A DNA stretch of 5,552 bases from Sulfurovum sp. (lineage in GTDB: Bacteria; Campylobacterota; Campylobacteria; Campylobacterales; Sulfurovaceae): assembly GCA_003978395.1 (NCBI GenBank), contig QNZV01000046.1, forward strand, positions 1-5,552, given 5' to 3'. The position numbers were made by a program, and so were the translations under genes. Shown one piece after another: positions 1 to 5,434 of the stretch (position 1 is its first letter; every line of letters begins with the position of its first letter). The notes under the pieces are model-generated. The model searched no databases, was not told where the DNA came from, and saw only the letters and a list, made by a program, of their open reading frames with translations.

Positions 1-1108
1 GTACAAAGTTAAATGCCAAAGGTATTTGAGAGAGACCAACTATTTTTAGATACAAAGAGGCTTCTTTGATGGTTTGAGTATCATTTGTAAAAAAGGCTAC
101 AATAAACTCAGGGGTAAAAATCATAAAAAATGAGAGAAAAAACATTAGTCCTATGGCATATTTTAGAACCAACAGCACATCTTCACGAGACTGCTCTGGC
201 TTTTTAGCTCCAAGTCCTTGACCCATTAGTGCCATTGCCGCAATGGTAAACCCAATCCCTGGCATAAAAGCAAGACCCTCTATTCGTAACCCAATCTGAT
301 AACCTGCCATCACTTCTGTTCCATAATCAGCGATTATGGCTGTAAAAAGCATAAACGACCCCATGGTTAATGAACGTTCATACGAGGCAGGAAGCCCTAC
401 TTTTAATGCTCTCTTTAGTAAATTTTTGGAAAAATGAACCATTGGTGTAAAGGGCATTCTTTTTCTACTATAGAGAAAAATGTAGACCGTAAGTTCTAAC
501 ATATTGACAATGACCGTTGCTACTCCAGCACCTTGTACTCCCAAAGTAGGAAAACCAAAATGTCCAAAAATCAGAAGATAATTCAATCCAATATTTAAAA
601 CGATAGAGACTAATTTTACAAACATAGGAGTTTTTGTATCTCCTGTTGCAGAGAGAGCCGTAATAAAGACCAGTTTTACAAAGATAAAAGGCATCATTAA
701 TGTCAAAATTTGAACATAACCCTGCCCCAATTCCCGAACCTCATCACTTACTCCAAATAAAACATAGAGTTCCGATGAACCAAAGTACCACAAAGGAGCA
801 ACAACAAGAGATAATCCAAAGGCAAAGAGATAGAGTGTCGATAGTGCCAAAGAGGCTCGTTTCATCTCACCTGCCCCATAAAATCTGGATATAAGTGCAT
901 TTGTCCCAACATGAAAAAGTGTAAGAACAGCAAATACAAACATAAGCGATTGCAATCCAATCCCCACAGCAGCTACGGCAAAGGCAGAGATTGTTCCTAC
1001 CATTATAAGGTCTGTAATAACTTGAAGCATATCGAGCAGAGAGTTAAATGCAGCAGGAAGTGAAATCTTTAAAATTTTTTTATGTTTGGCTTTATCTATT
1101 TTTATCAT
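1..1108 (-). CDS. MATE family efflux transporter, C-terminus cut by the window edge
   Basis: Multidrug and toxic compound extrusion (MATE) transporter of the inner membrane. Family members export cationic drugs or metabolites in exchange for Na+ or H+. I translated it by hand: 369 residues are present with no stop, against about 440-460 for the family, so roughly the last two helices are outside the window. It has the typical duplicated architecture. Repeat one (about residues 12-210) begins ILKISLPA and includes ATGDTKTP at 154-161, NYLLIFG at 176-182 and GVQGAGVAT at 190-198. Repeat two begins about residue 233 with KVGLPAS and includes the conserved GQGLGA stretch at 297-301 onward. The start at 1108 is the only ATG between an in-frame stop and the conserved region. 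It has no good Shine-Dalgarno site of its own and overlaps a mini-ORF (1105-1137), which suggests coupled translation. It is last in a minus-strand unit behind the DUF457 gene. Substrate cannot be read from the sequence. Confidence 0.93.
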   Translation of the reverse strand, partial: MIKIDKAKHKKILKISLPAAFNSLLDMLQVITDLIMVGTISAFAVAAVGIGLQSLMFVFAVLTLFHVGTNALISRFYGAGEMKRASLALSTLYLFAFGLSLVVAPLWYFGSSELYVLFGVSDEVRELGQGYVQILTLMMPFIFVKLVFITALSATGDTKTPMFVKLVSIVLNIGLNYLLIFGHFGFPTLGVQGAGVATVIVNMLELTVYIFLYSRKRMPFTPMVHFSKNLLKRALKVGLPASYERSLTMGSFMLFTAIIADYGTEVMAGYQIGLRIEGLAFMPGIGFTIAAMALMGQGLGAKKPEQSREDVLLVLKYAIGLMFFLSFFMIFTPEFIVAFFTNDTQTIKEASLYLKIVGLSQIPLAFNFV

Positions 1109-1137
1109 GAGTCGTTTTTTATAGTGTATATTGTCAT
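1105..1137 (-). CDS. 10-codon mini-ORF coupled to the MATE gene start (possible leader peptide)
   Basis: In the 48-base gap between the DUF457 gene and the MATE gene, an AGGA Shine-Dalgarno core (1148-1145) sits 7 bases ahead of an ATG at 1137. That ATG opens a frame encoding MTIYTIKNDS, and its TGA overlaps the ATG of the MATE gene as ATGA. The MATE ATG itself is preceded by AAAAAACGACTC, which has no Shine-Dalgarno match. The reading is that ribosomes load at the mini-ORF and re-initiate at the MATE start. Coupling through ATGA overlaps is well known. Whether this peptide has any function, or is the relic of an earlier MATE start lost by a frameshift, cannot be decided here. Confidence 0.35.
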   Translation of the reverse strand: MTIYTIKNDS

Positions 1138-1156
1138 TTTATAATCCTATATCTTA

Positions 1157-1882
1157 TTAATGTAAGAACCATTTCCCATCATAGGGAATTAGAACATCTT
1201 TAAAGGTAAGCCAAGCATCATGTGAAAAGAGTGCATTTTCAATCAAAGAGGTATCGGGTGCAATGGTCATCAATAGAGGTATCATCGCATAGATAATAGC
1301 TGTATGAAATTTATCTGAAGTTTTTTTAAATTTGCCTAACTTTAGTGCTGTTCCAAATGATTTTTTTATTCGTTTATTTCTAAGGTCAACACTGTAGCTT
1401 TCATCTAAAATCAGATGCACAAAATAGCCTGTGGTAATCATAAATCCATAGACCCAAGAGACCAAAGAGTTTAAGCCAAAGAAATATTGCATCAAGATAG
1501 CCACTAAAATACCCCAGATAAAGGCGACAGGAATAGAGTGAAACATCCCTCTGTGTTTTGAAATCTTACGGAATATATCAAGTAGAGCATAACGGATTCC
1601 TACAAAAACCAAACCTGCCACAATAAACATTTCGACCAGTGAATAGGTAGAGGATTTTACAAAAATAAGCATAATCGTCATCAGTAGAGACAATACATTG
1701 AATCCTACTTTAATTGAAGTGGAGTGTGCAGAGTCAACATCGGGCAACAATCCCCCAAGCGTTCCAAGACCAAAAGCATAAACAGCTTGTTCAGGAGAAA
1801 CTACCTCCATAGAGAGCAGTGTTCCTGATACTACTGCTGAAACTCCTGATGCTACCATAAAATGAGTATTAAAATTTGCCAT
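1157..1882 (-). CDS. YdjM-like DUF457 membrane protein (putative membrane-bound metal-dependent hydrolase)
   Basis: A 241-residue polytopic membrane protein of the DUF457/YdjM family (LexA-regulated YdjM in E. coli). The family is annotated as putative metal-dependent hydrolase, but no substrate is established. The family signature is present: an N-terminal NTHF motif (H7), then LLPDVDSAHS at 45-54, HRGMFHS at 110-116 and HLILDE at 156-161. These conserved His and Asp residues are the presumed metal ligands near the membrane. About four hydrophobic segments are visible (about 9-25, 62-76, 83-100 and 117-155, the last probably two helices), with a possible further one at 195-208. The basic loop 168-188 is probably cytoplasmic. 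The start lies one base after the TAG of the lipoprotein gene with no strong Shine-Dalgarno site, so translation is probably coupled to that gene. Family assignment is firm; biochemical role is not known. No LexA-type box was recognised in front of the unit. Confidence 0.87.
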   Translation of the reverse strand: MANFNTHFMVASGVSAVVSGTLLSMEVVSPEQAVYAFGLGTLGGLLPDVDSAHSTSIKVGFNVLSLLMTIMLIFVKSSTYSLVEMFIVAGLVFVGIRYALLDIFRKISKHRGMFHSIPVAFIWGILVAILMQYFFGLNSLVSWVYGFMITTGYFVHLILDESYSVDLRNKRIKKSFGTALKLGKFKKTSDKFHTAIIYAMIPLLMTIAPDTSLIENALFSHDAWLTFKDVLIPYDGKWFLH

Positions 1883-1883
1883 T

Positions 1884-2339
1884 CTATTTGTCTACTTTCA
1901 CTAAAAGTTTATGTGAATATCCCAAGATATGTTCTACTATCTGCTCTCCTGAAAAGAGTACCATATAGGGTTTAGGGGTTAAAAGCCTACCTGTTCGTGT
2001 TGGTGTAGCAATACTTGTCTCGACAAGCCAACCTTTCCATGCAATATCCCCACCATAGGCAAACCCTTTTCTCTTGTAGGCACGTTTTGGTTTTCCATAT
2101 TTATAAATAGATAGATTTCCACGAGCTATTTTAGTAGAGAAATAGGCTCTAATGGAGTTAGTATAATTTATAGGTTTTGCTCCATACTCTTTATCCACAA
2201 CAGGTTGAGTGGCAATAGGTTCTTTTTTTACTCCACCAACAATTTCCCCCAAAGAGATTTGAGGTCTAGGTGCAGGTACACAGCCTGAAAAAATAGCCAC
2301 AAGAGTAGACAAGGTTATAATCTTTAATTTTTTATTCAT
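1884..2339 (-). CDS. Small lipoprotein of unknown function
   Basis: A 151-residue predicted lipoprotein. Residues 1-19 form a signal peptide: basic NKKLK, a hydrophobic core, then FSGC with the acylated cysteine at position 20. The -3 position is Phe rather than the usual Leu, a tolerated but weaker lipobox. After a proline-rich linker (21-60) there is a basic, aromatic-rich region (about 61-105, with several Tyr, Arg and Lys, including YGKPKRAYKRKGF) and a C-terminal part (105-151) that reads like beta strands. I do not recognise a named domain. The start is well supported by GAGGA about 6 bases upstream of the ATG and by an extended -10 promoter at 2362-2367. It heads the unit lipoprotein, DUF457 protein, MATE transporter; the one-base spacing to the DUF457 gene suggests the two products act in the same envelope process, which is inference. 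Confidence 0.8.
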   Translation of the reverse strand: MNKKLKIITLSTLVAIFSGCVPAPRPQISLGEIVGGVKKEPIATQPVVDKEYGAKPINYTNSIRAYFSTKIARGNLSIYKYGKPKRAYKRKGFAYGGDIAWKGWLVETSIATPTRTGRLLTPKPYMVLFSGEQIVEHILGYSHKLLVKVDK

Positions 2340-2369
2340 TGTTTCCTCGTTTTTTGCTTTTAATATAGC
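2340..2369 (-). promoter_or_regulatory. Promoter and ribosome binding site of the lipoprotein/DUF457/MATE unit
   Basis: On the minus strand, TGCTATATT contains an extended -10 element (TGn followed by TATATT at 2367-2362). This places the transcript start near 2355 and gives a leader of about 16 bases. That leader carries GAGGA ahead of the ATG at 2339. No -35 hexamer is evident, as is usual for sigma70 promoters in Campylobacterota. Predicted by eye only. Confidence 0.45.
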
Positions 2370-2373
2370 AAAA

Positions 2374-2422
2374 TCTTAAAATATTTCAGATTATAAAAAA
2401 GATATTTTAAGAAGTTTTAAGA
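2374..2422. repeat. Inverted repeat plus 10-bp-phased direct repeat upstream of the lipoprotein promoter
   Basis: TCTTAAAATAT at 2374-2384 is matched by its exact complement ATATTTTAAGA at 2402-2412 (11-bp arms, 17-base spacer). The inner octamer TTTTAAGA recurs at 2415-2422, exactly 10 bases after the copy at 2405-2412. The array lies where the -35 region of the lipoprotein promoter should be, and 63 bases past the coaE stop. It could be a repressor or activator operator. Alternatively it is an AT-only hairpin acting as a poor coaE terminator: on the minus strand the stem is followed by TTTT only. AT-rich context makes chance repeats more likely. Confidence 0.35.
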
Positions 2423-2442
2423 TAAAAAGAGTAAAGTTGTAA

Positions 2443-2464
2443 TATTTAAAAATAATTTTAAATA
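2443..2464 (-). terminator. AT-only hairpin just downstream of coaE (weak terminator candidate)
   Basis: TATTTAAAA (2443-2451) and TTTTAAATA (2456-2464) form a perfect 9-bp stem with a 4-base loop, 20 bases past the coaE stop codon. The stem has no G-C pairs, and on the minus strand no U-tract follows. It is therefore a weak candidate for termination or mRNA end protection. Confidence 0.2.
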
Positions 2465-2484
2465 GTAAAAAATATATATAAAAA

Positions 2485-3075
2485 TTAATTTAATAAAAGT
2501 TTTTCCTTGACTCTAATAGACTCCTGATGAAGATTTTTTAAATCTTTAGAGTTATCTATAATATAAGTAGCCAAATCTCGCTTTTCGTCTATAGGCAGTT
2601 GAGAATCTATTCTTTGTTGTGCTTCTATTTTGGTTGAGCCATCACGTAACATTAATCGTTGGAGTTGTATATTTGGTTCTGTATATACAACAATTGAACG
2701 TTTAATAGGATAACGACCTTTACTCTCAAAAAAGAGTGGTATATCTATAATATATCTCTTTTTTAGAGTATCTAACTCTATTGATTGTCTCTCTATCTCA
2801 TCAAAAATTAGAGGATGTAAAAGTTTTTCTAAACGTAACTTTTCAGAGGGATTTGCAAAAATTAATTTACCTAACTCTTTTCTAGCTACTTTACCATCAA
2901 CTACACAATGTTGTCCAAATAGCTCTGCAATTTTATCTTGATGTAAATCTAAAATAAAATGTGCAATTTTATCTGCATCTATAATATTAAATCCCTCTGA
3001 TAAAAAAAACTTAGCAACAGTACTTTTTCCTGTTGCAATCCCTCCTGTTAATACTACTGCGTATTTAAATGCCAT
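2485..3075 (-). CDS. coaE: Dephospho-CoA kinase (CoaE)
   Basis: Cytoplasmic P-loop kinase that phosphorylates the 3'-hydroxyl of the ribose of dephospho-CoA with ATP, the last step of coenzyme A synthesis. At 196 residues it has the normal family length. Visible motifs are the Walker A loop GGIATGKST (11-19), IIDADKIAH (31-39) where Asp33 is the likely catalytic base, LLHPLIF (85-91), the DIPLFFE substrate-site strand (111-117), and a lid/adenine region with QRLMLRDG (139-146) and EAQQRIDSQLP (151-161). The protein ends in the typical YIIDNS segment (171-176). The start is supported by AGGA (3086-3083) 7 bases before the ATG and by the first beta strand starting immediately after it. It is transcribed divergently from the YeiH-type gene and is separated from the downstream lipoprotein gene by 145 AT-rich bases. 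It appears to be a monocistronic housekeeping gene here. Confidence 0.97.
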   Translation of the reverse strand: MAFKYAVVLTGGIATGKSTVAKFFLSEGFNIIDADKIAHFILDLHQDKIAELFGQHCVVDGKVARKELGKLIFANPSEKLRLEKLLHPLIFDEIERQSIELDTLKKRYIIDIPLFFESKGRYPIKRSIVVYTEPNIQLQRLMLRDGSTKIEAQQRIDSQLPIDEKRDLATYIIDNSKDLKNLHQESIRVKEKLLLN

Positions 3076-3087
3076 AAAGTTTTCCTA

Positions 3088-3113
3088 ATGATATAATATA
3101 AGTGTGTACAATA
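3088..3113 (-). promoter_or_regulatory. Candidate coaE promoter region
   Basis: Reading the minus strand toward coaE, two -10-like hexamers are present: TATTGT (3113-3108) and TATATT (3100-3095), the latter inside TATATTATAT. The first gives a leader of about 25 bases and the second about 13 bases. Both leave room for the AGGA ribosome site at 3086-3083. There is no clear -35. I cannot choose between them from sequence alone. Confidence 0.3.
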
Positions 3114-3169
3114 CTGTTTATTTTGTTTATAAAAAAAATTTATTTTTAATATCATCAAAAAAACAGTAT
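3111..3169. repeat. 9-bp inverted repeat spanning the coaE / yeiH-like divergent promoters
   Basis: ATACTGTTT at 3111-3119 is perfectly complementary to AAACAGTAT at 3161-3169, with 41 bases between. The right arm runs into the TATAAT box of the plus-strand gene, and the left arm runs into the TATTGT box on the coaE side. Each promoter is therefore preceded by the same ACAGTAT context. The arms could be a paired operator for a shared regulator or simply a shared promoter sequence. The spacer is almost wholly A/T. Confidence 0.35.
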
Positions 3170-3232
3170 AATTTTCTTATTATAATAAAAATAATTGAAC
3201 CTTTTTAGAGGTTTAAAAAAAAAGGATTTTAA
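3167..3232 (+). promoter_or_regulatory. Promoter and leader of the YeiH-type gene
   Basis: Two consensus TATAAT boxes occur 14 bases apart (3167-3172 and 3181-3186), with no -35 hexamer and T/A-rich sequence upstream. Transcripts would begin near 3179 or 3193. The leader contains a small stem AACCT (3198-3202) / AGGTT (3209-3213), then a run of A and the Shine-Dalgarno AAGGA at 3222-3226, 6 bases before the ATG. The stem is too weak to claim a riboswitch. Confidence 0.5.
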
Positions 3233-4297
3233 ATGGCATTTTCTCCCGAAAATCGTACAGGAACAATGAGTGGTATTCTCTTTGTTGCTATCTTTGCAGC
3301 AGCAGCAACTTTTATATCTGGACTAGCTCCAGTTAAAGCTTTAGGACTATCTCCTTTGGTTATTGGTATTGTTATGGGTATTTTTTATGCAAATACACTT
3401 CACAACAAGTTTCCTTCAGCATGGGAGACAGGAATTACTTTTTCAGGGAAAAAAATTCTCCGTTTTGCTATTGTCTTTTATGGTTTTAGAATTACATTTC
3501 AACAAATTGGAGAAGTGGGATTAGAAGGATTTTTGGTCTCACTTATTATGTTGTCTACCACATTTATTCTAGGGACATGGTTAGGTCATAAAGTATTTGG
3601 AATGGAAAAAGATACCTCTATGTTAACAGCATCGGGGGCATCTGTTTGTGGTGCAGCAGCAGTTTTGGCAACAGAACCTGTATTGAAAGCAGAAGAGCAT
3701 AAGACAGCTATTGCTGTATCAATGGTAGTTCTATTTGGTACTATTTCTATGTTTTTATACCCTGTTCTATACACAGCAATTTTTGAACATGCAAGTGGAT
3801 TTTTACATATGACAGCTCGTGAATTTGGTATCTATGTGGGTGGAACAATTCACGAAGTAGCACAAGTGGTTGCTGTTCCTGCTTCTATTCCAAATGCCCC
3901 TGAAGTGATGAGTAACTCAGCTGTTATTGTAAAAATGACCCGTGTTATTATGATTGCTCCAATGCTTATTGTACTTGGATTTTATCTAAGTTATGTTGCC
4001 AAAAAAGAGGGTGGAGATAGTGCAGATGTAAAATTGGTTATTCCTTGGTTTGCTGTCTACTTTATTGGTGTAGCAGGATTTAACTCTCTTCATTTAGTAC
4101 CTGAAACTATTGTAGCAACGATTAATCAAATAGATACATTTTTACTTACAATGGCAATGACAGCACTGGGTATGGGAACACGTTTTGCCAAGTTCAAAGG
4201 GCTAGGATTAGCACCTATCTACACAGCACTTTCTATGTTTATATGGTTAGTTGTTGGTGGATTCATCATTACAAAAATTATTTGTAGCATATTTTAG
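3233..4297 (+). CDS. YeiH/UPF0324 family putative sulfate exporter membrane protein
   Basis: Polytopic inner-membrane protein of the YeiH family (UPF0324, conserved hypothetical 698). It is commonly annotated as a putative sulfate exporter, although transport has little direct proof; E. coli YeiH is linked to the sulfite-responsive regulator YeiE. The 354 residues match the family length. Family marks are ALGLSPLVIGIVMGI (36-50), the glycine/alanine-rich SGASVCGAAAVLATEP (134-149) with Cys139, the following KAEEHKTAIAVSMV (152-165), and GGTIHEVAQVVA (203-214) with His207 and Glu208. Around ten hydrophobic segments are visible, the last at about 329-350. The start is set by AAGGA 6 bases upstream. 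It stands alone, with a divergent coaE, its own terminator, and no LysR-type regulator gene beside it within the window. Plausible role: relief of sulfite/sulfate produced in sulfur metabolism, which is inference. Confidence 0.92.
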   Translation: MAFSPENRTGTMSGILFVAIFAAAATFISGLAPVKALGLSPLVIGIVMGIFYANTLHNKFPSAWETGITFSGKKILRFAIVFYGFRITFQQIGEVGLEGFLVSLIMLSTTFILGTWLGHKVFGMEKDTSMLTASGASVCGAAAVLATEPVLKAEEHKTAIAVSMVVLFGTISMFLYPVLYTAIFEHASGFLHMTAREFGIYVGGTIHEVAQVVAVPASIPNAPEVMSNSAVIVKMTRVIMIAPMLIVLGFYLSYVAKKEGGDSADVKLVIPWFAVYFIGVAGFNSLHLVPETIVATINQIDTFLLTMAMTALGMGTRFAKFKGLGLAPIYTALSMFIWLVVGGFIITKIICSIF

Positions 4298-4316
4298 AAA
4301 AATAATAAATATTTTT

Positions 4317-4354
4317 AAGTTTAACAAAAGTTATTTTTTGTTAAACTTCTTTTG
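4317..4354 (+). terminator. Intrinsic terminator of the YeiH-type gene
   Basis: A perfect 13-bp stem is formed by AAGTTTAACAAAA (4317-4329) and TTTTGTTAAACTT (4336-4348) around a 6-base loop, followed by CTTTTG. It begins 19 bases after the stop codon. The minus-strand side of the stem is followed by A-rich sequence rather than T, so it acts for plus-strand transcripts. Confidence 0.8.
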
Positions 4355-4425
4355 TAGTTAAGAAATAGAAATATGCTAAACTTGTTAGTTGAAATGTCCC
4401 TTATAATTCTCCCAATAATATAAAC

Positions 4426-4591
4426 TTATATTTCATCTATCTTCTTAACTATTATAGTATCTTTTTCAATTATATAATCCCTATATTTAAAGTTTTGTAC
4501 TGCTTTTTTGGCGTAAGTATAGAGTTATATTTAAAGAATAGATACAACATGTAAAAACTATTTTAAATAAAAAAACACATTTTTTAATCAT
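4426..4591 (-). pseudogene. Possible frameshifted small ORF in the gap before licD
   Basis: The 348-base gap 4298-4645 contains no intact gene. On the minus strand an ATG at 4591 opens a 34-codon frame (stop 4489-4487) whose first 22 residues, MIKKCVFLFKIVFTCC and on, look like a signal or membrane segment. A second frame, free of stops from 4524 to 4429 and ending at TAA 4428-4426, reads KKAVQNFKYRDYIIEKDTI and then IVKKIDEI, a charged, protein-like tail. The two frames meet at a run of six A (4509-4504, minus sense). With five A the ORF would be continuous, about 54 codons. An AGGA lies 12 bases before the ATG, which is too far for a good site. I do not recognise the product. This could be a decayed gene, a sequencing indel, or chance. 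Confidence 0.22.
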
Positions 4592-4609
4592 AAAAAAGGT
4601 AAATTCCTA

Positions 4610-4645
4610 TATACTTGTCAATATAAAACAACAAGGATTAACTGT
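4610..4645 (+). promoter_or_regulatory. Promoter and ribosome binding site of the licD-flippase unit
   Basis: TATACT at 4610-4615 is a good -10 box without a recognisable -35, which places the transcript start near 4622. The short leader carries AAGGA at 4633-4637, 8 bases before the ATG at 4646. The strong terminator at 4317-4348 isolates this promoter from the upstream gene, so the surface-polysaccharide unit probably starts here. Confidence 0.45.
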
Positions 4646-5434
4646 ATGTATTCAAATGCTAAAAAAAAAGGATTTGAAAATATTTCTCTAACCAAAGCAA
4701 AAGAGATTATGTTGAGTATTTTAATAGATTTTGATAAGATATGTAAAAAGAATAATCTAACATATTGGATAGACTGTGGAACTCTAATTGGGGCAGTAGA
4801 GTACAAAGGATTTATCCCTTGGGATGATGATATAGATATTACTATGCCACGAGATGATTATGAAAAATTTTTAGAAATCTACTCCAAAGAGCTACCTCCT
4901 AACCTTTTCTTACAAATAAAAAAAAACGATTCCAAATATCCTAAATATTATGCAAAAATTAGAAATAGAGATACACTATTTATTGAACATAGTGAGGTTG
5001 GAAAAGTTATAGAGTATCATCAAGGAATATTTATTGATATATTTGTTGTTAATTATATTAGCAATAGAACCCTCTATATCTATCCATTTTTAAGACTATT
5101 AGGAGCATTATTTAGAAAAAATAGATTTTATTTCAAATACAATAATATAGATATATATCCCTATTATATTAAATTATTGAATAAACTGCACAACGAAAAA
5201 AATCAATTTATAGTAAGAGGTGCAGAGGTAGAGGCTATAACTTTGAAAAAGTTTGATAAGAGAGATATTCTCCCTGTAACAGAAGTTGAATTTGAAAATC
5301 ATATTTTTCCTGCTCCATTTAATTATGACAAGTATCTAAGAGATGAGTATGGAGACTACACATTACCTCGCAAAGAGAAAACACGACCTAAACATAGTAA
5401 TAAGATATATATAAAAGAGAGTGTAGCAAGTTGA
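4646..5434 (+). CDS. LicD family phosphotransferase (surface glycan modification)
   Basis: Cytoplasmic or membrane-associated protein of the LicD/nucleotidyltransferase-fold family. Characterised members transfer phosphocholine or other phospho-groups from a nucleotide donor onto lipopolysaccharide, teichoic acid or capsule sugars. At 262 residues the length is typical. The N-terminal helix (15-36) leads to YWIDCGTLIGAV (40-51) and FIPWDDDIDI (56-65), where the DDDID acidic cluster (60-64) is the metal/nucleotide site, followed by MPRDDYEKF (67-75). HQGIFIDIF (125-133) supplies a further conserved Asp (131). The family's C-terminal signature is FPAPFNYDKYLRDEYGDY (221-238), then LP and TRPKH (246-250). 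The start follows AAGGA by 8 bases. The TGA overlaps the TTG of the flippase gene, so the two are translationally coupled. Base composition is visibly more AT-rich than the left part of the window, as is common in polysaccharide loci. The transferred group cannot be told from sequence. Confidence 0.9.
   Translation: MYSNAKKKGFENISLTKAKEIMLSILIDFDKICKKNNLTYWIDCGTLIGAVEYKGFIPWDDDIDITMPRDDYEKFLEIYSKELPPNLFLQIKKNDSKYPKYYAKIRNRDTLFIEHSEVGKVIEYHQGIFIDIFVVNYISNRTLYIYPFLRLLGALFRKNRFYFKYNNIDIYPYYIKLLNKLHNEKNQFIVRGAEVEAITLKKFDKRDILPVTEVEFENHIFPAPFNYDKYLRDEYGDYTLPRKEKTRPKHSNKIYIKESVAS

Noticed and set aside
700..894. Plus-strand 64-codon ORF
   Set aside because: It lies entirely inside the MATE gene on the other strand, whose translation shows strong family conservation through this stretch. 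The peptide is low in protein-like character.
3198..3213. Stem in the YeiH-type leader as a riboswitch
   Set aside because: Only 5 base pairs, no recognisable aptamer core, and the leader is too short for known sulfur-related riboswitches such as SAM classes.
3586..3774. Minus-strand 62-codon ORF
   Set aside because: It is antisense to the most conserved part of the YeiH-type protein (SGASVCGAAAVLATEP region) and has no ribosome site.
4587..4621. TTGACA (minus strand, 4621-4616) followed by TATGAT (4592-4587) as a sigma70 promoter for the broken small ORF
   Set aside because: The boxes are 23 bases apart, too far for a normal promoter, and the -10 overlaps the putative ATG.
4618..4806. Minus-strand 62-codon ORF with hydrophobic stretch
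   Set aside because: It overlaps the start and conserved N-terminus of licD in antisense, and its hydrophobicity is explained by the complement of AT-rich codons.
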